From: Phoronis australis
Taxonomy: Eukaryota; Phoronida; Phoronidae
Direction: 5' to 3'
NCBI GenBank assembly: GCA_002633005.1
Contig: NMRA01000039.1
Location: forward strand, 363,225-427,224
Length of the DNA stretch: 64,000 nt
Shown: piece after piece, positions 23,101 through 38,100 of the stretch
Numbering within the stretch: position 1 is the first letter of the stretch
Layout of the letters: the number at the start of each line of letters is the position of its first letter
Program-made: the position numbers and the translations under genes
The notes under the pieces: generated by a model
Databases searched by the model: none
Told to the model about the DNA's origin: nothing
What the model saw: the letters and a program-made list of their open reading frames with translations, nothing else

Positions 23101-26100
23101 CCCTGTATGCCCTGTGGACCTTGAGGTCCATCGGGTCCTTCTGCGCCATCCTGACCTCTCTCACCGGGGAATCCCGCTTCTCCTTGTTCTCCCTTAGCGC
23201 CAGTAAAACCAACTGGACCAGCGAGACCTACAGGTCCCGGTAGACCCTAACGAGTAAGCTGATGTGATTATGTTGAAACTAAGTGCAAAAGTGGACACGC
23301 GGCAAGTGATGTAATAGAAACGAAGTGAGACATTTGTGGAACTTGCCGTTCTATTTCAGTACATCATGAGTGACAAAATACATTGTGAAAATCAACGCTT
23401 TTGTTTTAAAAACAACTTAGTTAACATTTTTTTTTCTCAGAAGGCGTTTACTCTTTGCGGGAGAAATAGTCTCCTAATTATTCAATATTTAATTTCCGTT
23501 GAAAAGTTGAATGTTCTTAGTTCGAATAACTTACCCGAGAGCCATCTTTGCCGTTCTCACCAGGTTTGCCTGTGTCTCCGGGCTCGCCCTAAAACACAAA
23601 CATACGGCTTTCGTGAATTAGTGAGGAAATGCTTATTTTCAATTCCATTACTAATTTTCTGACATGAAACGGTGAATGTGAAGAATGCGTCTGCTTATCC
23701 TCTTTTAGGTGACAAGTGTAATAATTCGAGTCCATACCACTTTGTTCTACTCATCCAACGTACCCTAGCACCTTTCTGTCCCGGTGGTCCGTCTGCTCCC
23801 CTTTCGCCTGGAAGACCCTGAAAGTGAAAATGCGTACAATATACGACCTGACTGTGCAAAATCGAATCCACATAGTTCATGTTAATTCATTAAAACGAAT
23901 TAGGTAACAACTCATGAATTATTTCTGCTTCCAACACTGACGTCAACTACAGCGAACTAAGTAGATTGCAACACCGGTTCTAAATATAGTCTTTGTCTGG
24001 TGTTTCCCGTGTTGTTTAGGTTTACTAGCATCGTCGAGAAAACCATAACATCATTCTCCGGTGGATTTAACCAATATTGATGCATGAGTAAAGACCTTCC
24101 CAAATTATCTCTGGCTTTGGTCGTTGATTGATTGACTGATTGGCTTATTGAGCACCAATTAGCCAAACAATACAATACAACACAACAAAGCACATACGAG
24201 GTGATGCACGGGATTTAAGGATGAAAATAAGGCCAAGATAGATGGCGCCTAGAGGCAGAACTTTATAGTCGTACATGCGCATGCCTCAGACTTCAAACTT
24301 CGTAAAGGTACTAGATAGACCTTTATAGCGTACTTTGTGGCATTGATGTTTAAACCCTGTTTACTTACGACCAGTCCTTGATCGCCTCGTTCACCCATAT
24401 CCCCGGGCTTGCCGGGTGCTCCAGGGGCGCCGTCTGAACCACTTGGACCTGGTGCACCCCTTTCGCCCGGTGCACCAGTGGCTCCTGGTGATCCACGCTC
24501 GCCGGGAAGGCCAGGATCTCCCTGGAAACATAATAGAGACGTTTTACAGGCACATTGCTATTACACAAGCACAGTGCGGGACATCTTACATCTTAAGAGA
24601 TGATTTGGTGGGAGGTCAAAACTAAATTGCAGACTATGGAAAAATGTTGTTGGTCACAGAAAAAGGAGCAATGTTGGCAGAAAGTCGTCAATGCCACCGC
24701 GCATTCCTTGGCTGCATAATGCTGGCAACCAAGAAACAATTCAGTGATACAGAATTACTTTAAATTTTAAACGGATACAAAGTAACAATATCAGCAACCC
24801 CTTTTCTTGAAATAATCGTACCGTTGTAATGAGAAATGAAAACAAACAATGCATATTTCTGGAAAGCATTGCCAAAAGTAAACCTAAATAATGTGAGCAA
24901 TACATATTTGAGTACTGCCATGTGTGATACGTACTCTTGGACCTTGCTCTCCTGTAGTTCCTTGTGAGCCATCTTTTCCTGGTTCACCTGGAAGACCCTG
25001 ACTGCCGGGTACTCCTGGGGCTCCGGGGAGACCCTGGAAACCTGTGGAGCCTGGTGCGCCCTCGGGACCGCGCTCACCTGGGAAACCCTGTCAGGGCAAA
25101 ATAATCGCAAAAATCAAACGCCCCTACCGTACAGAACAACGTTAGCAGGGAAAATTGCCTTAATTTGTTTTATACCTTTACCACTTTTGAATGATGACTG
25201 GGTTATTTCGCTAGAGTAGGACCCATGACTATGTCTTTGGGATCGAATTTGTCCAACATTTTGCACATTTATACACGTATGATACGCATGCAAGAGTTGT
25301 GGTGCCATTTTGGCTGCTTTAAAGCCATCGGCACCTGTGTAGACATTTGTTGATCATGTGGTCGGTTGGCGACGTTTTGTCCTTTTTTCCTGTCTTGAGA
25401 AAATAGCAGGAGTGATCGATTTCAAATACTGATTTCGAAAGTTTTTTTATTACTCCTGTTTTAATAATGGAATGTACCGCACATGGTTTCAAAACAGATG
25501 AATAGGGAGTACGAGCAACAACAAAAAGGAACGCAGCTTTTCCAGTTTTATAATTTATTTACTACGTTCATGTGATTTCTCAAAAATCTCAGTTAGGTAT
25601 AGTTCTGTATTTGCCGAATTTTATGTTATTGGATTGGATAATACACAAAGATGGTAGGTGTCGTACAAAACGTTTAGATGGCTGCAAAGTGCCGTAAAAT
25701 TTGGGTCAAAATTCTCGTCTGCAATTCGTGCGTTTTTGTACCGACGACATGTTTGAGCTCCTCGTACTCATTCTTCAGCAGTATCCATTGAATCAAACTT
25801 TTCGCCTTTGAATATATTTTTCCTTAATAATCACATTAAAGTGACAATATCGGCGAGGAAAGTGAAGTCAGCCTTATCTCGGATTCGGTCCTGAAAGGTT
25901 CGTGCTGGTCGCAACGAAACGCTCTTCTGCGCAAAATCGCATTCAATAAATGGCAGAGTTTTTAAGCGTATTTAAGTGGTAAAGGCGTCAGCCTTCATTT
26001 CAGCTAACTTCTGGCAGACATAGACGAGAATTGGCGATTTGTGATCAAATCACAAAAGGCAACGGATTTTATTGTATTGTAGCTCTGATCAAAGCAAATA

Positions 26101-29100
26101 GCTCCAAAGCTTCTATCCACTTAACAAAAATGCCCAAAATGCTGATTTCGACAGTAAAAACGATAATTTCCGTTTAAAACTAAAACAGCAGTTCATCTAT
26201 ACTTAGGCATTATTGTCCTACCTGTTGACCGGGATCACCTTGCTTGCCTTGCAGACCTGGTTTGCCGCGTTCACCCTGGGCTCCAGGAGATCCCTGTGGG
26301 CCCTGGGCTCCGTCCTTGCCTGGCACACCCTGCGACCCTGCCTCACCTGGCGACCCTTGTAGGCCTGGGAGACCAGGTGGACCCTGGACTCCTTGTTCGC
26401 CCTGTTTGCCGTCTGTGCCTGGTGGACCCTGTAGTGTCATGATATTTCTTCCGTAAGAACATAAACAATTTACTACAACCCCGGTTGGCCAATGGCTACA
26501 CTGGATTCACTACGCCGGTCATGTCTGGTTGGTTCTCTGTGACGACATCCGGCTTACAATCCAATCAGATTTGATACGGCTGAACCGGCGGAGTCAACCC
26601 AGTGCAACCAATAAGCACGCTGTCCCTACTCCCCGTCATATACATTTCGTTAAACACGAGAACGGAATTACTACTCACTTAAAATGGGCAAGCAAGCAAC
26701 TGGCGCCCAACAACGCCTCTCCTGTGAAAAGGTATGCCATGTATACGGCAGTCTTCTTAGCTCTACTGAAAATTATGCTTCCGAAATGTGCTTCAGTATT
26801 GTTTCCTTCATTTCGTTTGAAATCGGTACTCCGGTGTTCAGACTTGCAAAGATATATTTTACGATGTCTGTTAGAAGATTCTGATGCAGGACACTCTGGA
26901 CAGGTGTCGAGTAAATGCTCATCGTCCACCATTTTATCAGGTACTCAGTCCTGAGTTGGGATCTTAACCAGTGAGTGTAGTTCATGCAAAGGTTTTGCAC
27001 CGCTGCAACGGCTGTCGCCCTCGACATGTAAAGTCGCGAAAAGAAAATGATTGCCTTACCATCGGGCCTGGTTTCCCTTGAATACCGTCAGATCCAGGTC
27101 GGCCGGGGATGCCCTGTTGGATATTGAAATTCAATCATCACATTATTTCAAAATCGACCATTCGTTGTATTCTAAAAACAAAACATTGGTACCCTACATA
27201 AGCAGCTCTATATGTTCATTGGTGCTAAGACCCTTGCAATGCTTGACAATTTGATGCTTGTTGTTTACATTCTACTTCTACTACAGACGTTCACTGAAAA
27301 CCGCCAGCATGCAAACGTTATTTACATCATCCTAACTTAGAAATAATACCGTGGTAAAAAATTCTTCACTTACCCTTAGACCGCTTAAACCTTGTGAACC
27401 GGGGTTGCCGCGATCACCCTGAAAAGCATATAATTCTGTGAGAGATTGTTCATAATAGGGGACTTTTCATATTTTCGCACTCTAGAGTAATGAGTGTACA
27501 AAAGTGACTTTTGATTGATCCTGACTCAGATTTGGTGGACAGGAATTCAATTACTACATAGTGATTCATAAGTATGAAAGCAGAGGAATACATTCCACTA
27601 TCACCCACTCCCATTGTTTGATTATTTAAAGTTTACTAACTTATTTTAGTTTTTTTACTCGGGCTGGGATCGAAATCCTCCCGCTTTATCAACGACAACA
27701 CTGGCTTTGTCGCGGATACATCTTCACATTTGCAAATGCATGGAAAAGGACGTCCTTGCACATCAAAGGGTTTGCCTTTTTTCGTGAAGCATTGAAACAT
27801 CCCACCGCACAGCGACTATTTTTTATGATAAATTTAAGCAAATATTTTAATTCTAAAACTAACAACTCACCGTTGTCTTTCTCTCCAGGTGACCCATAAG
27901 TCTGTGTATTGAATATCTTACTAATTCTTCAGAGTTATAAATAATAAGCGGGACAGGTATTTATTAAGACGACTTATTAAGGTCATTTTAGCGTTAACAA
28001 AAAATCTCATTGCTGTACACTTGTCGCACATTCCAGGTCCACGGATTCACATTCCACGAACTTATCCTCCTCGGACTTTGTCATGCGTGACACCTACCGT
28101 TGTTCCATCGGGACCAGCTTCGCCAGGGAAGCCTCGATTGCCTGGATTCCCTCGAGTCCCTAGCTCACCGTCAGGCCCGGGGTAACCACGTCCACCGGGA
28201 AGACCCTATAACAGTGCAAAATAGTGCAGCATGTGTGTGCGTGTTATATAAACGAAGCTCACCTTCCTGTCTTCAACGGCACACCTGAAACTTGAAGGGA
28301 GAAGCGGGAGTTAAACTTGCCACGTTTTATTCGGTCAGTCCATAGTCAAATTAACAAAGAAGATTCTGTAATTGGTAAATATAGGCTAGCCACGGTTGAG
28401 TTCAGTAAGGCGAGATCACGCCAGGCATCGCATGTCAGTTCCGGGATCTCACTGGCGTGGCCTCGCAATAACTAGCATTACACATAAGTTGCTCTCTGAG
28501 ACAGCAATACCGGGATTCACGCTGTTCAAGACTTTGTAGACTTAAGCTATTGGGTGGAATTCTCGCGTATAGTAACATGGCAAGCTTGATGATCATTAGT
28601 ACGGTAGGTGAAATGGCAGGGTTTCATGTGAGGGACGTTGTTAAGGCTCCACTGGGTGAAGTGGTCTCTTACTGACTAAACTGTACAAGTTTCGTTCCCA
28701 GAAAGCGTAGGCAATGTAGCCAGGTTGATTCTTGGTCGACGCAGTTTGATACAGGAAGCAGGTTGGGAGCATTAGTCACAAATGTTAACGTTGATATTTG
28801 AAGTGACTCACAGCCTGAAAAGTAGAACTAGAGGACGCACGTGCGGCTAATGAGGTTAGAATTAGTCTGTAATAAAAATAATTCAATGGGTCGGTGTCTG
28901 GGAAGCTACAATGGCAAAGGAAAGCGATGAATTGACAAGTTATGGTGGCACTTGCTAAGGTAAAAACGAAATGGAAGGTGGTCGTGCAATGGAGGGGGTT
29001 ATGGTTCTTACCATGGATTATGACTTGTGTCGCCATCTGGTGGAACGCCTCGCGCCTTACCAACATGGGGAGGGGGGAAAAGGGAGTTGTTGTATTATAC

Positions 29101-32100
29101 CTGGTTACCCCTGGGCCCCTCTGCGCCGGGTTTACCACGTTCGCCTAGGTCTCCTTTTGGTCCCTGCTCACCATCAACACCAGGATGACCCCGATTACCT
29201 TGCACCCCCTAAAACATTTAATAAATTAATAAACGGCTTTGCTGGTTCTCTTTGTACCCATTTCCGATCACAGAACAGCAGATCTGAGAACTCTTGGTCA
29301 ACGAATCATTTGCATAACTTTCTGATTCCTGCAATTCATGCAAACGAAGTATCCATTGCCTACGGCTGACTTTTGAATATGTCTAGATGCTCAGGTGTCG
29401 TGGGACACAACACCTAAATACAGTTGTGCTAACAGTGATACAAAGTTATAAGCAATAGTTAACGTCACTATAAAACATGTACCCTGGTACATATATTTTT
29501 ATGTCACGCCCTGCATCACTACCATCACGCTCAACAATAAAGCCAGGTAGATGGTTTACTTACACGAGGTCCCAAAGGTCCAGTTGCCCCAGGAGGTCCA
29601 GCAGGTCCGCGTGCACCCTGTAAGAAACCAACGTCACTGTATCACGCATACATGGCGGTGCCACCAAAAAACATATCGTACATGTCAGTGCATCTAGGAA
29701 AACATCCTTCAAGTGACATTGTTTCTTAAAATGTTTCCACGACCAGAGTTCCGATCAAACACCTTGCCTATTAGTTCCACTCGAAACCGTAGATAACTGA
29801 AGAGTCGCTGTTGGATAAATCATGCACAATATCCCCCATTGCAGATGGACAACTCTTTTTGAAAGATGTCATGATACTTCTTACTTAGCAACGATTTTGA
29901 ACTTATTTTGCACTATCAAGATTATTTTAAACAGCATTTTGTCATTTGCACTTAAGCGCAAAGCATTTTTATTTAAGCTCAAAGGGTAATGTTACTGAGT
30001 TTTAAGAAAGTGTAATTTTAAAATCCACTTACGCGTGTTCCTGGTTCACCTTGAGCACCCGTGGAGCCAGGCTCACCGGGGGCACCTTGCTCACCACGAG
30101 GACCAGTAGCGCCGGGAGAGCCTGGCAGACCTGGCGAGCCAACGTCACCTCGTGCACCCGGCGTGCCTGAAGCGCCCATTTCACCTTGAGGTCCTTGCTG
30201 ACCGGGGAAACCTGGAGAGCCGGGTTCGCCTGGGGAACCAGGGGCACCTTTCTCACCAGGGGTTCCGTCGCGACCTGGGGATCCCTGAAATGAATAGTTA
30301 GAACAATGCAAACGCTCGGTTGGTATTTCTCGTTCATCTGTTGGTATTTCTCGTTCATCTGTTGGTATTTCTCGTTCATCTAATTGCTCACCGTTTCTTA
30401 TCACAGCTAACGAATCCACAAGGAAAGCGATCGAGTAATTGATGCTAGTTTTCGTTGTACACATGGTTACTAATTAATCCATCCACATCTACTCACACTG
30501 ATACCGGGTATTCCGGGGTCTCCTTCCTGTCCAGGGTTGCCTCGTGGTCCCTGAAGTCCGGTGCCACCTTTAGGTCCCTGTGGGCCGGCGTCTCCTTTAG
30601 CTCCTGGAGACCCTGGGAAGCCTGGTGGACCAGGTGGTCCCATAGCACCCGGATCTCCAGCGTTTCCTGGCAAGCCATTTACACCACGTTGTCCCTTGAA
30701 ACAGATTGATTGCAATTATCTGGTGAGGCTGCCGAAGATTTGAATTGGTAAGATTTAAAGACCAATCGACAGGACTTTGTCGACTGGTTATAGAATTTGT
30801 TGTTTGTCGTAAAGTTGATATTTCGTTTCTTAAGGAAATCTGTGGATTTGTGAAAACTCGTTGACTATCAGTGGAGTGAAATCTGAACTGCCTGCTTGAT
30901 TGTGCGACTCCACTTGAGCAATGGCATAATTTAGAACTTTTAAGATAACTTTCTCTGTAATTTGCGCTCACTGATGACTTGTAGTGATTGTTAGCCATCT
31001 CAAATTCTTCTATGCCTGTTTCTTTATCTTTTTTTGTGGTGACTTCTGACTAGGCGCTTAAAACGACGTAATCCGTTGCAACATTTGTACTGCCAGAAGC
31101 CTTGTCGATTCCATGCATATCGGCGACAAACCTCTTGTACCTTTGCACACTACTTACGTATCTCCCGGGATATCCTGGTCTTCCAGGTGAACCCGTGTCC
31201 CCACGTTGACCCTTAAAAATCAAAGTTTTCTATTGTAACGTCCAATTCAATTGGCACACACAGACATTACTTACTGGTACACCTGGGGCTCCCACACGAC
31301 CCTGCTCACCCTGTGCGCCTTGTTGTCCCTGCAAAATAACTTTCAATTTAGCTCTGTTCGCCGACATGATCGCCAGGCTTGGTTAGCTTAGTAAGCGGAG
31401 CTATTTCGGGGTTTCTGTGCGCTGCCAACACATAGACTATGCTGTTGAGTCTTTACGGAAGAGCATTTTCCATCGAACTATTCCTTAGGGCTCATTAAGA
31501 AGTTGGCATCGTTAGGGCGGTCCTAAGCTGGTAGCCAGTGCTGTACTAGTAAAGAATGTTATGCTGCGACATTTTATTTTTTCCTTTTATTGATATCTCA
31601 GAGTCAGCCAAATATCAATCCTAGTGCCAGTAAAACAAGGTTATAGCAAAACTGTTATCTCAAAACAAAAGGAGCTTGTTCCACGCTCCTTCCTTTTTTC
31701 CGCCAATGGAAAAGGAGAATTAAGAGTGCAGAAACTTTCTTGGGGAAGTATTTGACGACACTGGCTACCAGAACCTGAAGCAGACATTAGTTAAGCGAAA
31801 AAGGCAGGATAAATACGTAACGTGAGACGGCGCTGTAACATTATGTCATGCATGATAAAAATTAAGAAATAATTTAAAGCATAGTATTAATACAGTTATA
31901 TTGCATCAGTACTATTGTGCCTTAAGAAACGCTTTTCCTTCAAGTTCACCAATTATGAACGTGTAAACAGTTCCAACAACAGTCGAGATACATCACTAAA
32001 ATAGAAACGTTTCATGAATTACAGTCCGGCATGTTTTTACGTAAAAATTTAAGTTCATTGCCGTTTAATGGTGGCTGACATTTTGTTGGTGCACTGCCAG

Positions 32101-35100
32101 AAAATCAAAAAATATTCTTTAAATTAAGTGTTTAATGCCGATGATTTTGAAAATATTGATTACGTGTTGAAAGAGCATGAATCGGTAACACGTATAAACT
32201 GGATTGGTTTTCGTTCAAATTCGTTCAAAGCATTTGTATGAAAGGAAAATAATTTGCGACGAACATGACGTAATATAAGAGATAATATAAGCATACATAC
32301 AAAACCTGTTGTGTAAATGCAAAACTGTGGCTATGTACTAGTAGAATTCAAAGAGTCCAGCACAATTTTTTGTCAAAATAAACCCAGTAACTGCAACACA
32401 ATTGATAGAAGCCAACCACGCATCGCTCTTCTTCTATGTCCCGATTTGCGTGAAATTGATTTCACGGTTGTAACATGCTTTGCTACAAAGACTTAAGAAT
32501 AGTAATAACGCGTGTCATAACAGTATCGAATGGCACTTTAAAGTCTAGGAATATACAATAAAAATAACAGACATTGACAACAAACAAGCCAGCAACAAAA
32601 TGATACAAAAAGCAAGCTTAAAACTAATAGCGACAGTATAGAGGACGTGTTACTTCTCTGGTTATTTACCTAGTTCTTAGGGTGTGTACAAGTATTGGAT
32701 TTACAGCCTGTCCCTCTAAGAGAGACTGGGATAATTTATCTTCTTCTTGACAAACTATTTATTGTTTGTCACACTTAAAAGGCCTTAACAAACAAATTAT
32801 ATGTAGGTCTTCGCATCAAAAAGTTTGAGTGCTAATTGGGTATCATTCTGTACTGATGATTAGTCGTGCTAAGAAGTCAAGACAAAACTTAGTAGTCACC
32901 GAAACTGGATCCTATGCACTACGGAATGGCATGGCATGAAAAGTATTTTAAGAGCTCTCGCGCTTGTAGGTGGTGTTTACGCGTAAATTAATTCTCGGTT
33001 CAATGCAAAAGCACCGACCATTTCTCATCAAGACTAGATGAGAGCGATTCTTCTCAAAAGAAGGCTGACCTAAAGTCACACACTCACCTGTTGTCCAGGA
33101 GGACCCGGGGGTCCCGCAGGTCCACTTTCCCCCTTATCACCCTCTTTGCCTTGTTCACCTTGGGTACCTGGTGGGCCGTTAAGACCCTGGATAGAAAAGT
33201 ATATGCTAGTAAGGTTTGTGCAAAATATCTGAAACGGATGTATTTTTAACCGCAATCCTTCTTAATAAGACGAAAACTCTCTCTATTACCACCATCATGT
33301 GAATTTGTTTACAGAGACATTGAAAATTGGGGTTGCAATGACGATACGAGTATGAATACAATTCGCAAACCAAGTAACATAATGTATTTGATCAGGACTG
33401 GGCTGCATAAAAACTTCAAAATTATCTGCTAGATAAATTTGATTGTTGCATGACGTCAGGTGCATTGTTCAACAATAACGACGTGATAATGCGACGTCAT
33501 TGTTGCTATGCAACGTATAACTTTTTATGCAACTGGGCCCGGTCACCATTTGCAGATTGCTTTCTAATCGGCACGCATGAAACAATCTTTGACGGCGTTC
33601 TTTGGTAATTTCCAAAACTGTTAACTCCGCTTACTTACTCGATGTCCCTTAGGTCCCGGAAGTCCTGGGATTCCATTTGCTCCGCGTATACCTGGAGCTC
33701 CCGGCATTCCCTGGGCTCCAATCTCACCGTCTCGTCCTTGTTCGCCCTATGGAAAGAAACAAGGCGAGGTGTCGAACTAGCCATTTCATTCTTAACTGTT
33801 TTCATAATAAAGACGTTATTAATATATTAGTTTTATGCTTTTCTCCTCGGCTCTAATATTAGACAAACCCGATGTGGTACACGCCACAGAATATCACTTG
33901 CAGACTCCCGGTAAAGCGCCAATAAGCGTTTCAGGACGTACTCGTCAAGTGCCACGGCAGTTTCGTGATTTGGATTTCACTAGGTGGCGCTAATGAGGTT
34001 CTTTTTGTATTTATAATCTAACTAAAATCAATACAATTTGATCGACAGTATGACAACGTTCGTGAGATCAGGGTTCCACGTGAGCCACTTACACATGTAG
34101 TTATTTCGAACTCATTAACACAGGTCACCTGAATCCAAATAGTGGATATGTTGTCTTTTGGTAATCCAACCATTCACTGTAACACTGGCATGTACAGCAC
34201 GCCTACGAATGGAACTGAAAAGGCGTGTTGACTTACATCCTTTCCTGGTGTTCCTGGAATACCGGGAGCTCCTCTCATACCTGGTGCTCCCGGGGGGCCT
34301 GCTTCACCTGGTTCGCCACGAACACCGGGGGCTCCCTGAGCGCCCTGAATTCCGGGGGGTCCTGATGAACCACGTGGGCCTGCTGGTCCCTGCAATACAC
34401 AAAAAGCGGAAGAGTTGGTGCACACGTGACTCTGAACACGCGCCAATCTCTTAAAAAATCCGTTGGAAGTTTCAGGTGGTAATTCCTTGTGTATGTAGAC
34501 CAAAAGAAAATCTCTAGAAGGTTGGATATCTCTAGAGACTAGCTTTTAGACTCCGCACATTAGGAATCAGTTGGTGTTGCAATCAATGTGGATCGCATGT
34601 TCTGCAATTGTATATTATACGAACATGCGTTACGTACAGAAAGGCAAGAACAAACACACCTATAATACGTCGCGATATAGCGTTATATGCTCTTGCTATC
34701 AAGTCTCATAATCAATAAAGAAATACAAAATGTATTTGGTTCTCCAGTACGTTCCCGAATCTTTACATAGTTATTCGAACAAATATGCAGGGTGTTCAGC
34801 CACTATAGACATAGGAACGCTTCGCATGTGTAATCAGTTTAATTTCTCTCGATATCAAGGTTTTACAGGTAGTCACATACAATTAGTTGGCTTCTACGGG
34901 AGCGTTCACACTTACGACTTGAGCCTGTAAGTACTGAACAGAGGCTGCTGCGCCAGAAGCCTTGTCATTCTGGAATTGTGCTAGCAGGGAGCCGACGTCG
35001 CCTGGAGGTCCTGGTGGACCCGGGGGTCCCGGTACACCGTTGACACCGTCCTTTCCTGGGTCGCCCTGAATAAATAAGGTTGTTGAGACACCACATTCAG

Positions 35101-38100
35101 ATGCACCGATTGCAATGAAAGTGTTCCCAAAGTTGCGATTTGTACATGTAGCTATGATAGCATCAGCGTTCAGTGTAGAATAAACTTATAAATAATATTA
35201 GTTTTGGCTAAATTAGAAGCAAAAAGTGGAAAACAAAACTACGCTGGAGTGCATTATGAAATGACGTTTCGGTATAAATTAAATATCACCATCAGTACAA
35301 TAGTACATAGAAAACAAAATATAGTGTCATAATTTCTTACCTACAATAAACTAACACGTTGTTTTCCAGTTGCGCTTTAAAGAGGAATGATTGTAACTTC
35401 TTCGTATTAGATAGCGTTCTATTGACACCACTTTTTACACGTTTTCGTGTACGCTGGCGCGCATTTTGCTTTCCTATTCACAGTGTCTGCGTTCCAACAG
35501 CAAGAATTGTTGACTTAGCTGACAGCTACTTTAGACAAAATAACACCGTGTAATCAAATTATTTGCCTCAACAACCACCTCAACTATATCAATGAAAGAT
35601 AACCTAAGACAGATGGGTATACATGTACTTCAATGTGCATACGCCCACCCAGCCGTAAAATATGGGGGCTCGAATTTTTGAGAATGTGGACCTTTTACTA
35701 AGATTCGCGGGGTACGTAACAGCTATGAATGAATTGTGCATTCGGCGAATTTTGGTGGTTCCTGCCTTTTTAGTGGACTTGTTGCTCGTTTTCTACTTTT
35801 TTGGTATTTTTGTTTCTCTGAGGAGGACTTTTTTGCTCACTTCGCCAAATAGGGGGCTCATTCGAGCCCCCCGAACCCCCCTTGGTGCGCTCATGGTGTG
35901 GAAGTAATGAAGAACGCGCATCTGAGGAATGACTACAAGAATATGATACCGTAAACTCTCGTTTACACGCCGGTAAAATCACGATTGGAAAATAAAAAAC
36001 GCAAATTTCGCGAAAGGAAGTCCTTGGTGTTGCACTTGAATATGAGCCGATGTCGTTTCTTCGGTATAAGGCAAGTCGCTAAGTTCTTGTCTTCTTACGC
36101 TCAACCATGACCACATCAAGAGATATGTATTGTCAAAGTTTCAGAGATATTGGTTGGCTAAAACCAGTCCATAAAAATAACGATTAAATGATAAAACAGG
36201 GCATGATATCAATTCGAACATCGAATATGGCGGGCGCGTGTAGTTGTCACTACCTTCTTATGCATAAATTCGATAAACTCCAAATAAACTTGAAGAGCTG
36301 GGGACTGTTTTATCAACTTTGCAATTTTAATATGCACAAATTAAGAAAATTTTCGACTTGAACGCCAGTGGCAAAACGGCCCCCTGATTTCTTTATCTCA
36401 AACACATTGATTAATATGATTACCTATAATATCCAGAGATGTAGCTTAAATTCCAACAAACTCCCTCGATGTAAGGACGACTCGAGTCGAGGAAACTACA
36501 GCTTAGATGCTCAAATCGCGACAATTGAAAACTCATTCGTTAAATGAATTAAGGTCGTGCGGTTTCCCTTACACCCAACCTCAGGCATTTCCCACCATTT
36601 ATACTCTAACAACGACTTATAACCAATTTAACTCAAACGTGTTGGTTCATTTGGCTTAAGTTTGTTTTACTTATTAGAATCTGCAATCGCTAATACGACT
36701 ACTAAATACTTGCAATTCGGTTATTATTGAAAACAGATTCAGTGTCAGCAGCAGCTCAAGTATCGTCTGACAACTTTCGCTTCGCGTATCAACCCTTTCT
36801 TACACCGGGTTCCGAGCATGGAAATTTTCGCGCCACGTGGATTATGCAAATAACTATACTAGCGCGAACTAGTTTTTTAAATTCCGTGTTTCTTATGGAC
36901 AATAACTTTTGCCATTCCACTACTTGTATGCACATTAGCCAATCTCGCAACTGTACTCCTTGGCTGTTGAATGTATAATTAAAATTACATATAAACAAGA
37001 GACTCGGTTACTTACCCGCAATCCCATTTTACCCATCGCACCAGTAGGGCCGGAAGGTCCGGCTGGTCCCTACAATCAATAATCGATACTCTTTCAAAGA
37101 TAAGCCAATGACACTTTTCCCAAAGACTCAGATGAATTTTCCACGACTACAATCGTACTATTCAGTGATAGTAGTTTTTAGGTTCTGGAATAAGCATGCT
37201 AACTATAGCCTAATAAATGCTGCGATAACATTATTTTTTGCAGTCAATCATAATCGACGTGTAAACGCTTATTGACAAACTGCACGTCATAACATTGTGT
37301 CTTAGCCATTTACTCAATTTCCGCATAGTAAAGAGGTTATGTCTAATTAAAGTTACAAATGAAAATATTGGTTAAGACAATGAAATAAAAAGCCGGATTT
37401 AAATTAGATATTAAACTGTGGTGATGGCGTTATGTTTATCGATATTTAAAAATCAAACCTGTAAACCTTGATACGCCACGGCAAATCCGTCTCCATTGCC
37501 CGCAACCTGGAAAGTGAATAATTCCAACAGTGTTACTTACATTGGCGATGTTCGTGATTTTCATTCGTTTTAGCACGTTTGATTAAGATATGACTCATTT
37601 ATTTCTCCTGAAGGGTTTATGAATATCCAAGTGCGAGTGCCATGGTAACTTTGTGCAAGTCGATCACTAGATTTTCTATCGCCACGTTTTCAGTTTAATT
37701 ATGCAAAAAGGACCAGGTATCTTCTTGGTAGGTACTTACAGCCGCCGCGTCTGCTGGGTCATCTGAAATACAAAAAATATTTCAACTCAGTGGTTTTTAC
37801 AAATATTTCTACACATGCTAATAAACGTCGTTATCCATCTGTACTGTTTAATCAAAAGTGAACTCCATTTGCATCTTATAAAAGGGACATGATCGGTGAA
37901 TAAAGTGATTTTCTGAGAGCGCGTAATCGAACCGAGAATCTCTGCAATCGTAGACTGACGCTCTGCTGGTAGCGCTCAATCCCACGCGATAAATGGCAAA
38001 GTATTTGAGCGCGTTAACATGTTGATGGGAAAGTCATTGGCCTTGATTTCAGCGAATACCTTTGTTGTCTGGCAGACAACGGCGAGAATTGGTGGTTTAT

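Noticed and set aside
26675-26932. Minus-strand frame with CPEC motif in a collagen intron, considered as a LINE reverse-transcriptase tail
   Set aside because: Too short, no catalytic motif, no poly-A tail or target duplication visible.
30312-30380. Extra collagen-gene peptide repeat (NEKYQQM type) next to exon 13
   Set aside because: A short intronic tandem repeat of about 23 bp upstream of the acceptor; not Gly-X-Y and not in the spliced frame.
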